The notes under the pieces: model-generated
Databases searched by the model: none
Told to the model about the DNA's origin: nothing
The model's input: only the letters and a program-made list of their open reading frames with translations
Shown here: positions 1 to 12,052 of the stretch, in pieces
Layout of the letters: the number at the start of each line of letters is the position of its first letter
Position numbering within the stretch: the first letter of the stretch is position 1
Position numbers and translations under genes: made by a program
Source: Scytalidium lignicola
Taxonomy: Eukaryota; Ascomycota; Leotiomycetes
Length of the DNA: 64,000 nt
Assembly: GCA_002812745.2 (NCBI GenBank)
Contig: NCSJ02000029.1
Location: 124,001 to 188,000 of the forward strand
Direction of reading: 5' to 3'

Positions 1-1725
1 AACGTAATACTGTACAAGGTCTTTTGCGGAGGAAACTAAAGCTGGGGCAATCTGCCGTGACATGACAAACACATCAGGTTTCGTTGGATGGCGTACAGAA
101 AGATGGCCATATCCATCTAGAACACTATCAAGCCTTTAATGCCAGACTCTAAGCATAAACATTAACAGATATCATACCGATGATAATGGAGAATGTGACA
201 GCCTGAAATAAATGTGCGACTTAAATCGTCAGGGAGAGGGCTTGACGAAGACATCTCCACTTTAGTAATACAGGATCTTAGGAAAAGTCGTAAGCGAAGT
301 AACCCTTCGATGCTGTTGCCAGATAGAAAACAGAAGGATCCTAGGTACAAGTGGCTTCGTGTTGACGATCTTCCGATAATCAATGAACGTTGAGGATAAG
401 AAATAAGCACGATCGATACAGGATTATTCTTATTATATGTTAGACAAAACTTAAGGAAACTAGCTTCCCTCTCTTATTGTGGGGAAATGGGGGGAGGTGG
501 GGATGCGGGGCTTTAATACTTCTAGGTGTAAAGTTCTCTAAAGCTCGATTTTAATACGACTGTTATGCTCCAAGGTCTCCACACAACGCTTTTGACTAAT
601 TCTCTGCTCGCTTTGTAAATATGAAGTCTCTTAACTTCTGTAGGGTTTCAGTGCTTGCAACTGTGTGAAATATAGCAGGCTAGATCATCCGACGGTAGCA
701 GGGAAGGGAAAATATGTAATTATAAGCAGTAGTCTTGAATCTCTATAGCCAGATTATTGAAATATTTGCATAATACTTAGTACACTTAAATATTTCAAAA
801 ATTTGATTATATTGTCCAGCAACATCGAAATGGAAGGGCATTGTTTACATACTAATATATATTGACAGTCTGCTTAACTTGATAAAGTATGGGCGAGAGA
901 GAGCGCACTGAATTTATAGCGGTTTGGTGACACTGATGGTTAAATATCTTTAATAAGAACGGGAGTGGAATCGTATAAGTCTCCCGGAGCTATCAACAAA
1001 CTATTTAATTGATATGATGTGCTAACTGACCTTGACTTACGTATTCCCAGCTTATAACTTGAAGCTCTTGCATATTCCAATTGGCAATAATTAAAAGTAG
1101 GCTATAACCTTTGACGATGGCATTGCCGGCAGGAAACTGACTTCATGCTAAGAAAGTGAGAGTGTAAAATAAGAAGAAATTGATGTTCAAAAAACNTTTT
1201 TGTAAGGAATGGAGCTATTAGGTAGATTCGGTAGAGGAGCAGAATCGTGAGTTGTGTGACTTGCCGGGAGTCGGAGTCCGAATTGTCCGAGGAAACAATC
1301 CGACCAAAAGGTGATCCGATCTCCCAGCAGGGGTCAATGCTATGCAAAGTGGATCACTTTAAGAGACAATGTAGGATCTGGAGCAATCTAAGTTTGTAGA
1401 CTACTTTATATTTATCCTAGGCAATAACTCAATCCCCTCGTAAACTCTAAGAAAAAGGCTTAAAGGGATATCGTGCTATTTAAAAGATCAGGCGACCATT
1501 CCGGTCTGTATATTAGCCTCATGGACTCGCCATACGCATTGGAGTTCTTAAGCCAAATTTATTGATTTCACCAGGCACAAATAAAGTTTAATCAAAAGTT
1601 ATTGCCTACGCCCCTTATAATCCCTCCACTCTAATTCATTCATAAGACTTCTCGGCGTTTTCTAGAACAATCCCTCTTCACTCCACATATCTCCCAAAAG
1701 ATTCTTTGGCACTTACGACCTTAAG
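1..1725. other. intergenic, no gene seen
   Basis: I see no convincing exon on either strand. The few open stretches (for example minus 162-410 and minus 1102-1347) resemble no family I know and lack splice context. The part from about 1600 to 1725 is pyrimidine-rich and probably carries the promoter and 5' leader of the reductase gene that starts at 1726. One N sits at about 1196 beside a T run. Confidence 0.5.
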
Positions 1726-2809
1726 ATGTTGGGTGTCTCACGTCAGGTCCTCCGCGCTCAATGCACAACAATACCTCTAGCCGTAGCAGCTGCCGCCATA
1801 ACTGTAGGAGCCTACAATTTGTACTCAAGCTCGGCCAGATACACAACTCAAAGCGACCCNAAAAAAAGTTTTCGGACGAGGTCCTGCCTTCACATCATTG
1901 CGCTTACATAGTATCGAAACTCTCAGTCATGACACCAAGCGTTTTCGTTTCAAATTACCTACCGAAAATGCAATCAGCGGACTTGAATTAACTTGCAAGT
2001 TAACAACATCTACAATTGAATGAGAGATCCTGACATTTCGTAGCTGCGCTTCTGACCGTCTCTAGACCAGAAGGCAACCTTCTCCCCGTAATTAGGCCAT
2101 ATACGCCAGTCAGCGACTTGAGTATTATTTCTAGCCTTATTAGCTCATAGAGAGGAACACTAACAATTTCATATAGGTGAGCCTGGTTTCATTGACCTTG
2201 CCATCAAAAGATATCCAAAGGGCAAAGCAAGCATACAAATTCATTCGCTCTCTCCAGGAGATTCGTTATTCTTTCTTGGATCTATCAAAGGCTACCCTTG
2301 GAAATTGAACGAATTCCGCCATATAACCCTAATTGCAGGTGGCGCGTAAGCATAACCATTAACTTGCCACGTTAAAATTAAAATTGGAAATATATACTGA
2401 AAGTTCCTTATCTAGTGGAATCACACCAATGTACCAGCTGATCAGAGGCATTTTCAAGAATCCAAATGAAAAGACTAGAGTAACTCTCATCTTTGGTATC
2501 AACAGTGATTCTGACGCTCTCTTTCGGGACGAGTTTGCAAAGTATGAGAAGGAGTTTCCAGATCGTTTTAAAGTTGTCTACACTGTTAGCCACCCTAGTG
2601 AAAGATCACCTGATTGCAAAGGCTACATCACCAAGGATTTGCTTCACCAGGTAATGCCGGATTCAACAGAAAAGAGTGAGAAGGTATTCATTTGTGGACC
2701 TCCAGCAATGGAAGCATCGCTGTTGAGTTCATCAAGGCGCGGTTTATCTTCACAGGGAGGTATTCTTCGGGAACTTGGCTACAGTAAAGACCAGATTTAT
2801 AGGTTTTGA
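1726..2809 (+). CDS. MCR1: NADH-cytochrome b5 reductase, Mcr1-like
   Basis: This enzyme passes electrons from NADH through FAD to cytochrome b5; Mcr1 proteins sit in the mitochondrial outer membrane or intermembrane space. Four exons (1726-1994, 2044-2121, 2177-2345, 2416-2809) give 302 residues, close to the usual length, once the N near 1860 is dropped. An N-terminal hydrophobic segment (about residues 14-34) is followed by the FAD motif RPYTPVSD, then KASIQIHSLSPGD, the NADH-binding GGAGITPMYQLI and CGPPAM, and a C-terminal RELGYSKDQIYRF. Intron 1 has a GC-AG boundary (donor gcaagt, branch ctgac). Introns 2 and 3 are GT-AG. The N at 1860 adds a base: removing it restores SDPKKVFGRGPAFTSLRLHS. 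The stretch after CGPPAM diverges from the usual family sequence. Family assignment is firm; the organelle is inferred. Confidence 0.88.
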
Positions 2810-3682
2810 GAGGGGGGAAATTCAGTTCAGTTAGGTTGCGGATTGTATATTTTCCGTATAAATATTTTTTAATATTGCTAATCAAAGTATGTAAGTTTTA
2901 GTCTATTTTAGTGTAAAAATTGATATTCGCTCAGACTTATGTCCACTTACTGTAAAATTAGATAGATAAGGGAGGAAACTTAGGTACATTTTCTCCTAAA
3001 CAAATGATTCCTCCAATTTTCGCATTCATATAGAATGTGATTTGTTACTTTCAATAGGTTTGCTGTTTAATTCCCTTCTTAACCTAAATTCATTATTAAA
3101 CACTTTTGGACCCATGCATTACAATTTCGGGAAATAATATCATCGTAGCAACTTTCTGCACTCCTTTCTAGGTTTTAGATCAGAACAACGCGCTTTCATC
3201 AAGTTCTTGCTCAATTGTAGCTCTCTAACAGAATACAAACAAAGTTTTCAACAAAGTCATTTGTCTTTCAAGCAGAGTTTCAAGAGAAAATACGTCCGCC
3301 GTGTTAATTACGTGCGGCTCTAATTCGGAGTTCGGTTGGAAATAGTCCATCCCGTCGGAACGGACTTCCGGACTGCGCAAAACAGCTTCCGTGCCGAGAA
3401 GTCATCAAAGAAAGTCCGGCAATACGATTTTGACTCCAACATGTGAGCATCTTTTGATCTGATCCACAATTCGTTAGCTAAAAGGGTCAATTATAGCAAC
3501 CTTACATCAAGGCAGTCCTCCATAGTTTCGTCAACTTGTCATTAACAAAGCATGATTTTATATGAAACATTCAGTCAAGATTGTACTTCGCAGCGACCTC
3601 TCACGTCTCATTCCAATCAATTGGAGTTTTAGAAGAGCTCTTTCTCGCGACATTTCGATTATCTTAATATCTAATCTTAGTA
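2810..3682. other. intergenic with regulator half-sites
   Basis: No exon is visible. The first part is the A+T-rich 3' flank of the reductase gene. The second part is the promoter of the DUF1772 gene at 3683 and contains the CGG/CCG cluster described separately. A pyrimidine-rich stretch lies from 3590 to 3660. Confidence 0.5.
3315..3418. promoter_or_regulatory. cluster of CGG/CCG half-sites
   Basis: About ten CGG or CCG triplets fall within roughly 105 bases, in direct, inverted and everted spacing (for example CGGAACGGACTTCCGG at 3356-3371). Zn2Cys6 regulators bind paired CGG half-sites. The cluster lies 265-370 bases upstream of the DUF1772 start codon, and a Zn2Cys6 gene lies just beyond that gene. 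That this regulator uses these sites is only inference. Confidence 0.35.
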
Positions 3683-4258
3683 ATGGCTGAAATCCCTTCC
3701 TCAGCTCGTATTGCCCAGATGATTGGCATTACTGGATCCTTCTTCTTATCAGGTAATTATGTATTCTAGATGTTTATAGAAGAGCACATTTAACCGTCTG
3801 TATAAGGTGCTATTTCTTCGCTATCAATCATAACCGTGCCTGCACTCCTCGAAAGTTCTGCTACTACTCCTCTCCTGCTTCAACAGTGGAGATCTGTCTT
3901 CAGAAAGGGAGCTGCGCGAGCTCCAGTTGTTGCCGTCGTAGCTGGCGTTGCTTATGGATATGCTACATATCTCCAATCCAAACAAGACCAGGAATACAAA
4001 TTTACAATCGCTGCTGCGTTAACAACAATTGCCATCGTCCCATTCACACTCATATTTATGAGCAAGACAAACAACACCCTACTTGCTGGCGCTGCAGGGA
4101 TATCTGCGATACGTAGCGACGAAACCAAGACTCTGCTCATCAAATGGCTTAGATTGAATGCCATTAGGAGCTTACTACCCTTGGTTGGAGGAATGCTTGA
4201 GTTGTGGAATATTGCAATCCGAAGCTTAGGGGCGAATCTAAAATCGATTTCTTTGTAA
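3683..4258 (+). CDS. DUF1772 membrane protein, anthrone-oxygenase-like
   Basis: Two exons (3683-3752 and 3807-4258, 54-nt intron) encode 173 residues. The first exon reads MAEIPSSARIAQMIGITGSF. Four hydrophobic segments follow: near the N terminus, around AAARAPVVAVVAGVAYGYATY, around FTIAAALTTIAIVPFTLIFM, and a C-terminal one near LRLNAIRSLLPLVGGMLELW. The pattern, with a conserved small-residue N-terminal helix, the TLIFM(S/P)TN motif and a C-terminal W...N...R helix, is that of DUF1772 proteins. Some members are anthrone oxygenases in fungal polyketide clusters, but many are orphans. No polyketide synthase is in this window, so the substrate is unknown. It is convergent with the regulator gene downstream. 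Confidence 0.8.
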
Positions 4259-4622
4259 CTATAATAACACACCTGTAATTGAACTTATTTTTAAATTCGC
4301 TCAGACTGATGTTAATCATGTACTAATTATAGCTATAGTCAAAATCTCTAGGCTGTTAATTATACAGATGTTTCATACAACTTCCAACAAATTGCATTCG
4401 AGTTAGAAGATGTTAACATCTACTTATAAGTTCCTTATAGTAAGATGTATACAGAAGCGCTGTTCAGATGAGTGGTTGCACGGCAACTTTTGTAATATGT
4501 GACGAAATATCATTTATGATCATGATACTCATTAACCTCCAGTTAAATATTACGCCATCGCCAAAGTTAAAGGCGATATAGAATATCCGAAGATAGCATC
4601 AATCGTTTTGAATTTCATCATC
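4259..4622. other. convergent 3' flanks
   Basis: A+T-rich DNA between the stop codons of two convergent genes. No exon or structured repeat is seen. Confidence 0.5.
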
Positions 4623-7590
4623 TCAAGGAGGAAGTAGTGGAACTTTCCCAGTCTCAGTCGTTGGTTCTTGATTATATTCAAAGTTTTTGTTCGTTCCCAT
4701 AGCAGCCCCAATGCTCACGAGTTGATTTAGGAAATCAATATCTCCGTCTACCATAAATTCTCCTAGATCCATGCCGAGGGGTGAAGTATCCGTCATAATT
4801 CCGCTAGAAAAAGTCTGAAAGACATCACCAACGAATGGGACATCCACATTATTAAAGAGGGAGTGAGAGTTTGTGATGCCGTCGATATAATCCCGGTCCT
4901 GTATTGAAGACGTTGAGGCTTTTGTGGCTGCTATAAGGTGCAATTAGTACACCGAGTAGAAGTATAACCTGAAATATACTGAAATCGAGTTTCAGTGACT
5001 TACCCAATGTTTTCAATACTCCTATCAGTTTTTCAACATACGCAGCAACTTTATCAACCATTCTATTCCCAGTCTCAAGTTTCCGTAGTGATATCGCCGC
5101 ATTGACTAAAGACATTTGTATATCGTTGGGAGATAGAGAAAATGGGAGAACAGACGATCCAAGATTGCTCTGATTCTGAAAAATTAGAAGCGATGCAAAC
5201 AATACAAGGGCAGCGTTAAAAGTGTAATAAAGACAGAACCACCAAGCACCTAGCCAGGTCCGTCGCTCTCCAGTCGAGGAAACAATAGTGTGGATGATAG
5301 ATATGATCTCGATAGAAGACTGGACACATATTTGAACACTATTACTGCCTATTTGTTGAAGAAGTGTGACGTTCTGTGTGTCTTCTGCTTCCATCGCATC
5401 GTCTCCTGTAAGATCCAGGAAGTTGACCAAGATCGGTCGATGTAACAGAACGCGCAAGTTATGGTGTCTCAGAGTGAGAATTATACGAAGTCTCTCGGAC
5501 AATTTGGATAGTGGATCGGTAATTTCTGGGAAAGGTTGTATGTCAATTGCTTGGCGTAAAGCTAGAGTGGGAGGAAGCTGTCGCTCCCAATCGACAAGGA
5601 GTTGTTCCATGGAGAGAATTCGAGATATATTATCAATAACAGTGAGCTGGCCTTCAGAGCCTATATTTGCACCGTACAATGTGTGAATCACCTTCCACAT
5701 TATTCTATATAAAGTTCTAGTAATGTCAGTAAGAACTACTCTGAAACAAATCGGGGTCACGTGAGTTATGACAGAAATTACCTACATGGTAGCGTTGAAG
5801 AAGTTCAAGCTTAATTCTTCTTTTGGATCTGGAGGCAAAGAGGGGTCTCTAATGTGTAACGGAGTTGGAAGTTCAATAACGACGTATTCTTCTGGAATTG
5901 CGGCTGGTCTCCCAAATGTCATGCTGAGCGTCCGATCAAGGACTACACAGCCGTACCAAGTCCGCTTTCGGAACTCCTGAATCAAAGGTGAGAACCGCCT
6001 TGATGCCTTTACTGAATGCAACCCTAGTTGTAGGGCGGCTTTCACAGCAAGGCCTTGTATTGTCCACGTCTCAACTGATCTCTGAGTACCCTGGAGATAT
6101 TGTCCGACAAGGAGCAGGAACTGGACTAATAATGGTCAGTCACGATACCATTATTCAAGATATAGAAGCTACAGACCAATTTCAAGGCTTGTACCACGCA
6201 TAGTCAGGTTTTCGCACAATCCCTTGGCTCGCTGATAATACATCTCGGATTCCCGATCTCGCTTCTCGGAGCTTGTACTGGGGTCAACAGTGGTCCTTGT
6301 AGCCATAGCCATCACCATGTTGAGCAATCCAAGCCATGACCTCCTGACTCTAGTAAAATTACTGTTTTTCATATCATTGTACGATTCCCAGAATGATCCA
6401 TCATGAATGTATGGAAATAGCACGCCGGTATCTCCAAAGTATTGAGAGACGAGCTCCTTAGTTCTCTCCTCGGAAGGGAGCGCATATATGTTGACACGTT
6501 CTTCACCTTTAGAGATACTAGTATAACGAGATCCTCGGAGACCAGACGGAGAAGACGGCCTTGATGTGCTCAAAATAGCTGTGTCTGACTGTAGTCGCTG
6601 ACTCTCATTATCACTGCTGCTCGGCCAGTACTGGTTGATGCGGAAAAGCTGTGCCGTAGCATGGGATATGTGGCGGTTGAAAGAGATGTTGGAAGATGGA
6701 CCTGTTTTATACATTAGGACGCATGTTTAATATAAGATTGCGGCATTGTGAATAATCATTACCAAAGAAACCACAGTCCTCTTCAACACTGAAGATAACC
6801 GTACCCATGCCATTGGTCTCCTCTTCCAAAGTGACAAGATGCTGTAGCTCGCCACCATTGGTGTCAATTGCGGGGCTATTAAGTGTGTGCGATGGTACGG
6901 TGATGGTGGTATTGTCATTGTCTGTTATTCCGGTATCATCCTCAATACCAGATCTTAATTGCATTTGGTGCCGTCTTTGGCCAACCTGGAGAGCCACTAT
7001 GTTCTCCTCGGCGAGCTTGAGCCGATCTTCAATGGAGGTGAGATACTCTTTACCAACAATGACATTTGAGCTGGAAGCCGACTGCACGTAGACACAATCG
7101 AAATCCAGCTCACGGCAGCCAGAACACTTTGGTCTCGCTCCATCACACTAGTAGTATATGTTAGCGGCTACGATTGAAAGATATTAATGCCAGCTGTGGG
7201 ACCCGAGCTGCGGGGAAGAAACTAATGCAAGAAAGGAAAGAGGAATAATGAATACTGAAAAGCAATCGAACATTGCACTGTAAAAGGGATGCAGATCACA
7301 AGGATCAATGGCTCACTGTTCATAATTTGATTCACTGTGGTTTAGCAGAGAGCAACTTTCCAGCAGTAGCCATGGTCAATGGCGTAGCTATCATAATGAA
7401 TAATTATGCAAAAGACACCAAGAAAAGAAGAAGGAACGCAAGCGACCAGGGCAGCAAAAGATAACGTCTCACTTACTCTCGATTTCCTTGCTCTACATGC
7501 GCTGCATGCGAGAGAGATCCTCCTCCGCTTAGTCCCCGAAGTCTCTAAACGACCGCCAGCGACCTCAGTCGCAGGCCGCGCAGCTGCCAT
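4623..7590 (-). CDS. Zn2Cys6 fungal transcription factor
   Basis: Six exons (7590-7477, 7147-6763, 6701-6177, 6125-5786, 5740-5004, 4930-4623) join in frame to 802 residues, a normal length for a Gal4-type regulator with a middle homology region. The binuclear cluster is split by intron 1: CSACRARKSR ends exon 1 and CDGARPKCSGCRELDFDC opens exon 2, giving Cx2Cx6Cx6Cx2Cx6C. A coiled-coil-like stretch follows (EDRLKLAEENIVALQ). The fungal-specific domain includes YFGDTGVLFPYIHDGSFW, AVKAALQLGLHS, RKRTWYGCVVLDRTLSMTFG and RVLLHRPIL. Introns 2-5 are 45-73 nt, but intron 1 is 329 nt. The gene is divergent from the alcohol dehydrogenase and may regulate it or the DUF1772 gene; that is inference. 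Confidence 0.88.
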
Positions 7591-8628
7591 GATCAGTGAA
7601 ACCGAATCTGGAAATCAAGCGATATCATCAGAGGGAATTTGCTGGAGGGGTTACGACGGCAGAGAACTGATGACAATGTCGTCACAGCAGGTATGAAGCC
7701 GGGGATAACACGCGGGTCCGGTGAGAAGTGGTGATGTAGTGAAGTGGATGAAGTGGTGAAGTGGCGAAAGGGAAGGGAATCCGCGGGGGAAGCGGAGATG
7801 GAGTTAAATGTCGGGGATTGACCGGCAAGGGCAGATCCCTCAACAACGACGCATGGGTTTGTATATTACACTATCACAGCCACGACAGCCTCGACGCAGG
7901 GCTGAAAGTCACGACTCGACCTATCAAGGTACAGAAGGATCCTCATTTGGATTCGATAATGGATTACTGCCAGGCACCGGAATGCCAATTGGTCAATTAT
8001 AATTGTGTTGGTGTTGTCTAAACGCTATTTCCCCGCGGGGTACGCGCAGTACGCCCTCCCCCTGCATAGTTGGTTCACGTAATGTATGACATGTGACGCC
8101 AACATTTAGACTTTTGTGTCAAGAATAATCTTTCTTATGAAGAAGCACTCAACGCGATCGAGCAGTTTGCACGGCTGGGCCAGCTTCAACCCTCAGAAAT
8201 AATTAATAAGAAAGCCGGCCGGTACTACTATTGTAATTGCCCTGCGCGAACGTCCCACATTACTTAATAGGGAAATATGAAGTTACCGGTAGGATATCAG
8301 ATACCTGGAGTAATAACCTCAATAGGATAGAACGCGTCAAGCTTGGATTTAAGCTGAGCTACTTACAATACATCCGTACGCTTTGTTCTATATACGGAGA
8401 TACAGCGGATGGGCGCGTAACTCCGCGGAGAATCCAGCCCCACCTGGCAAGATTCTTCACCTTATCTCCTACTTGTCCCGTGTGGGATGGGGCGGGACGA
8501 TGAGTTGAATCTTTTTGTTTTTATTATCTACAGAACATCCTCAAATTAAGACAATATAAAACCACCAGGATAGATAAACAAGATTCCTAGCTGTAATTCT
8601 TGCTCAGCTACGAGAAAATACGGGAAGC
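7591..8628. promoter_or_regulatory. divergent promoter, regulator and ADH genes
   Basis: This interval separates two divergent start codons and has no exon. It is G+C-richer than other gaps. A TATAAA lies at 8555-8560, about 70 bases before the ADH start. CreA-type SYGGRG sites are present as the palindrome ccccgcgggg (8031-8040) and as ccccac (8438-8443). The palindrome ctccgcggag (8421-8430) is an everted CGG pair that could bind a Zn2Cys6 protein. These are motif matches only. Confidence 0.45.
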
Positions 8629-10134
8629 ATGGCTATTCCAACTCAACAGATTGGGGCGTGGGTTGAAAAACCAGGCCCGGACGCCCGTATAACCCTTAAA
8701 AATGATCTTCCAGTCCCGTCACCGGCTGCAGGCCAAGTTTTGATAAAGGTGGAATGTACTGGCGTCTGGTATATTTCATGGCAGAAAATTTTCCGAATTT
8801 GAGATATTTGGTCAGCTGACATATATGTTACCGAAGTCATTCAGATGTGTACAGCATATCCGGCCACACACCAATGATAAGCCATATTGCTGGCCACGAA
8901 GGAATTGGGAAAATAATAAAAAGTATGCTCCTTCTTCTTATCCGAATAACTGGTTTAAATGACTTGAATCAATTCGTGCAATATTAACCTCTTATAGCTG
9001 GGCCGGGTGTATCTCAAGATGTCTTGAATAAACGAGTAGGAGTGAAGTTTGTCAAAGCCAATTTCTTATCTAAGAAAAAAAAAAGAATAAGTTTCTGATT
9101 AAAACGCAGATGGCTTTACAACTATTGTGGCGAGTGTGATATCTGTTCTAAAGACGTATCATATTGTCCAAATCAGGAGAACCCTGGTAGAGTAAATANC
9201 CCCACGCCGTGGCTTTGAAGATTTGAAAAAGGTGCTAACTCAATCTTAGAACGTTGATGGAACGTTCCAACGTATGTTATGCTACATTACTACTAAGTTT
9301 GGAACTTGGACTTAACAGATATTCTAGAATATGTTGTTTCACCACTCAAGCCCTTGACTTTTATCCCCGATGCTCTTGACTCAAACGGTGCTGCGCCTTT
9401 GCTGTGTGGTAAGTTGACAATCCCTCATCGAGATACTCAATTTGTACTTATATAAAATTCGATAGCCGGTATCACTGTGTACTCCGCTATTTTAAAACTA
9501 AATATATTACCCGGAGAGTGGCTTTTAATCCCGGGAGCTGGTGGCGGACTTGGACACTTGTAAGCTTCTTCTGAGTTTTCTGTTTCTAACAAGCTCTATT
9601 CCCTTTATCTCAGTACTGGGCAAAAAATTAATATTGAATATGGATAGAGCAGTACAAATAGCCCACAGTAAAGGATTCAAAGTGATCGCAGTCGACACGG
9701 GCTATGCAAAACGCAAGCTTTGCGTGGATCTCGGCGCAACCCACTTCTTAGATTTCAAGACAGATGACGTCCCGGCCATGGTTAAAAAAATCACTGACGG
9801 CTATGGTGTTCATGGCGCCGTATGTCTAGCAAGCAGTAGAGCTGGATATGACCAGACAATATCTCTCCTCCGCAACCTAGGCACTCTAGTATGTGTTGGA
9901 CTTGGGATGGACGATTTACCCGTCAGCCCATTCCAGACCATTTGCCGGGGTCTCCGCATAATCGGCTCTTCTGTGGGAAGCGCAAAAGAAATGAACGAAT
10001 TGTTGGAAATGGCTGCGAGTGGCCAGGTTAAAGCTATTGTCGATGTATTTGATTTCAAGGATCTTGATGAGGTGCTTCAGAAGCTGCAAAGGAACGAGAT
10101 TAGCGGGAGAGCTGTCGTAAGACTTCCTGCGTAA
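8629..10134 (+). CDS. zinc-dependent alcohol dehydrogenase
   Basis: This medium-chain enzyme oxidises primary alcohols or reduces aldehydes with NAD(H) in the cytosol. Eight exons (8629-8768, 8837-8922, 8998-9046, 9110-9191, 9250-9271, 9319-9408, 9466-9559, 9648-10134) give 349 residues, the usual ADH1 length. Catalytic zinc ligands are visible in CTGVCHSD, GHEG and CAGITVY. The structural zinc cysteines are in CGECDICSKDVSYC. The nucleotide fold has GAGGGLGHLAVQIA and an Asp in VIAVD, which favours NAD over NADP. Exon 5 is only 22 nt (NVDGTFQ). The N near 9199 is inside intron 4 and harmless. The exon-intron structure gives no stops, so the gene looks intact. The divergent promoter has CreA-like sites, consistent with carbon control. 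Confidence 0.9.
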
Positions 10135-10398
10135 ATAGATGATGTATCTAGAAAACAAATGGAGCGAGGAATCGAAGCCGCATCTATAACTGCATTCAGG
10201 ACTTGAAAGCCAAGGGGATATAAACATATTGATCTCGGTGTAGCCTTACACGTATCGTTGGATTATAACCTCCCATTACAAGGTTAGAACTACTATTAAA
10301 CTGTTTTTCTTCTAGTTATGACTTGTGAAGTGATATTCCACTCTGCAGATATGCAGAATCTAGTTACAATCAACTAGCCGAGATATTGGCATATGTCA

Positions 10399-12052
10399 TT
10401 AACAACCCCCCGAAGCACTAGGTCCTACACAAACGTTTCCTGTACAGTTCCATCCTTCGGGATGCTGCACATACCCACATAGATATTGATCTGCCTGGCT
10501 GCTATTAGATGCAACCGTTACGTCCATATCATCGATCTTCAGATTGCTACAAGGCTCCACCGCACTACATTGGAAACTAGCTACATCGGCAGTAGACGCT
10601 GTCGTCCCAGAGATGGAGTTGAACGTAATATCGGATATAAGGAACTTCGACGATGTGCAATTCCCTGACGCACCGCTAAAGGTAGTACATTGAGATATGG
10701 CCAGGGGTGGGCCACGGAGGTTTGAGATTTTCATGCCTTCGAAGATCATATCAGATGCAACTGTGAACATAGCATCAGTCATGAAAAATGGGTTTGAAAG
10801 TTATCAAATTTCGATGGGCTTTCAATATTATTATAAAGACGACTCGCCGTTCAGTTGAATAGCACAGAAAAGAGCGAGACTTACTGCCGAGACCTCCTCC
10901 TCCTCCATTAGGTGGGTAACCAACCTGCTCTCCTGTCCAGGTCTTAAAGTACACAGCATGCAGAGTCTCATAACAGATGATGTTCTTTGCATACACCCGT
11001 TGTATCGTTTCATATACTCCGTTATATTGGCCGATGCTTCCCATTGCGAGACCAGAGCCATGATAAAGAGTGCAGTTATACATGTATATATCAGTTGAAT
11101 TTGCCTTCATGCTCAAGCCATCATCTCCATTATCAATGATCCAATTACTAAAGGTAATTTGTGAGCTGTAAATAGTATCGGCACCATCAGTGTTAACTGA
11201 GATCCACGATAAGAGAAATAAGCCCCCGTCTTCATAATAAAGCTGAAAGGATATAGTGAGAAGCAGACAAAAAGGCGATACTTACCTTCTTGACTACCTG
11301 AACTAGCTGTGTTGTTTACGTAGACAGAGTCAAATAGAGCGTTCTGCGTATAGATAATTGACAAGCTCCTACACAAGGTACCATTAACCAAAATAGCCAA
11401 AGAGCTCAGGCAGATAGACTATGGGTTTGGTATTCGATATGAATACAAGATTCGCATAGCGGAGATTAATTCCTTACCACATCTGACTTCGAATGAAGTG
11501 CACGCCCCGGAAACTGAAATTGGTCGAATTTGCAACCGTCAACGCATGTGGGCGACCAGGATAATTAGATGCCCCTGCAATAAAATCATACCAGGCATCA
11601 CCATTTCCGTTCAAGGTGCCATAGCCATGACCATCGACCTTGATATTGTCACCGCCGAGAATCCAGGCGGTAGACTGATTCTGATAGCCAACTGGAAGAG
11701 AATGGTTGAGAAAGTATGTGATGTTGGTTCCCCACTAGAAATTCGATGATAACAGTCAGTTTTACCAGGTAAATCCAAACAATAGAGAATAGGGAAATAA
11801 TACCAGCAACGTTCCTTGGATGTCAATTTCGCAGTCTTGTAATGCACTGGTATTCATCACGCTGTTGACGTGGTATGTCGTGTTCTGAAACATCACTTTG
11901 CCGCCGTGTCCGCACTCATCGAATGCTTGGAGAATGGCAGGCGCATCGTCAATTGATTCAGATCCTCCGGCTGGAACGACGCAGGTCTGGCTGTTTCCTT
12001 CTCCAATTACGGCTAAGGAAAGAAGGAGAAGCAAAATCTGATTGATGAACAT
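10399..12052 (-). CDS. GH28 exo-polygalacturonase, secreted
   Basis: GH28 enzymes hydrolyse the galacturonan backbone of pectin outside the cell. Five exons (12052-11804, 11734-11478, 11404-11286, 11196-10885, 10760-10399) give 432 residues. The start at 12052 yields a good signal peptide (MFINQILLLLLSLAVIG). The family motifs NTDGAD and DNGDDG carry the catalytic aspartates. GSGLAMGSIGQY occupies the usual GHG site and has Ser where endo-acting enzymes have His. YFKTWTG and PPNGGGGGLG follow, as in an exo-acting subgroup. There are many N-glycosylation sequons and a Cys-rich C-terminal part. The start of exon 3 (QMC-SLAILVNGT) is the least certain splice. A CreA-like site (ccccgc, 12355-12360) lies upstream. 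Confidence 0.87.

Noticed and set aside
5366..5686. 106-codon plus-strand frame
   Set aside because: It is antisense to a conserved exon of the Zn2Cys6 regulator and has no family resemblance.
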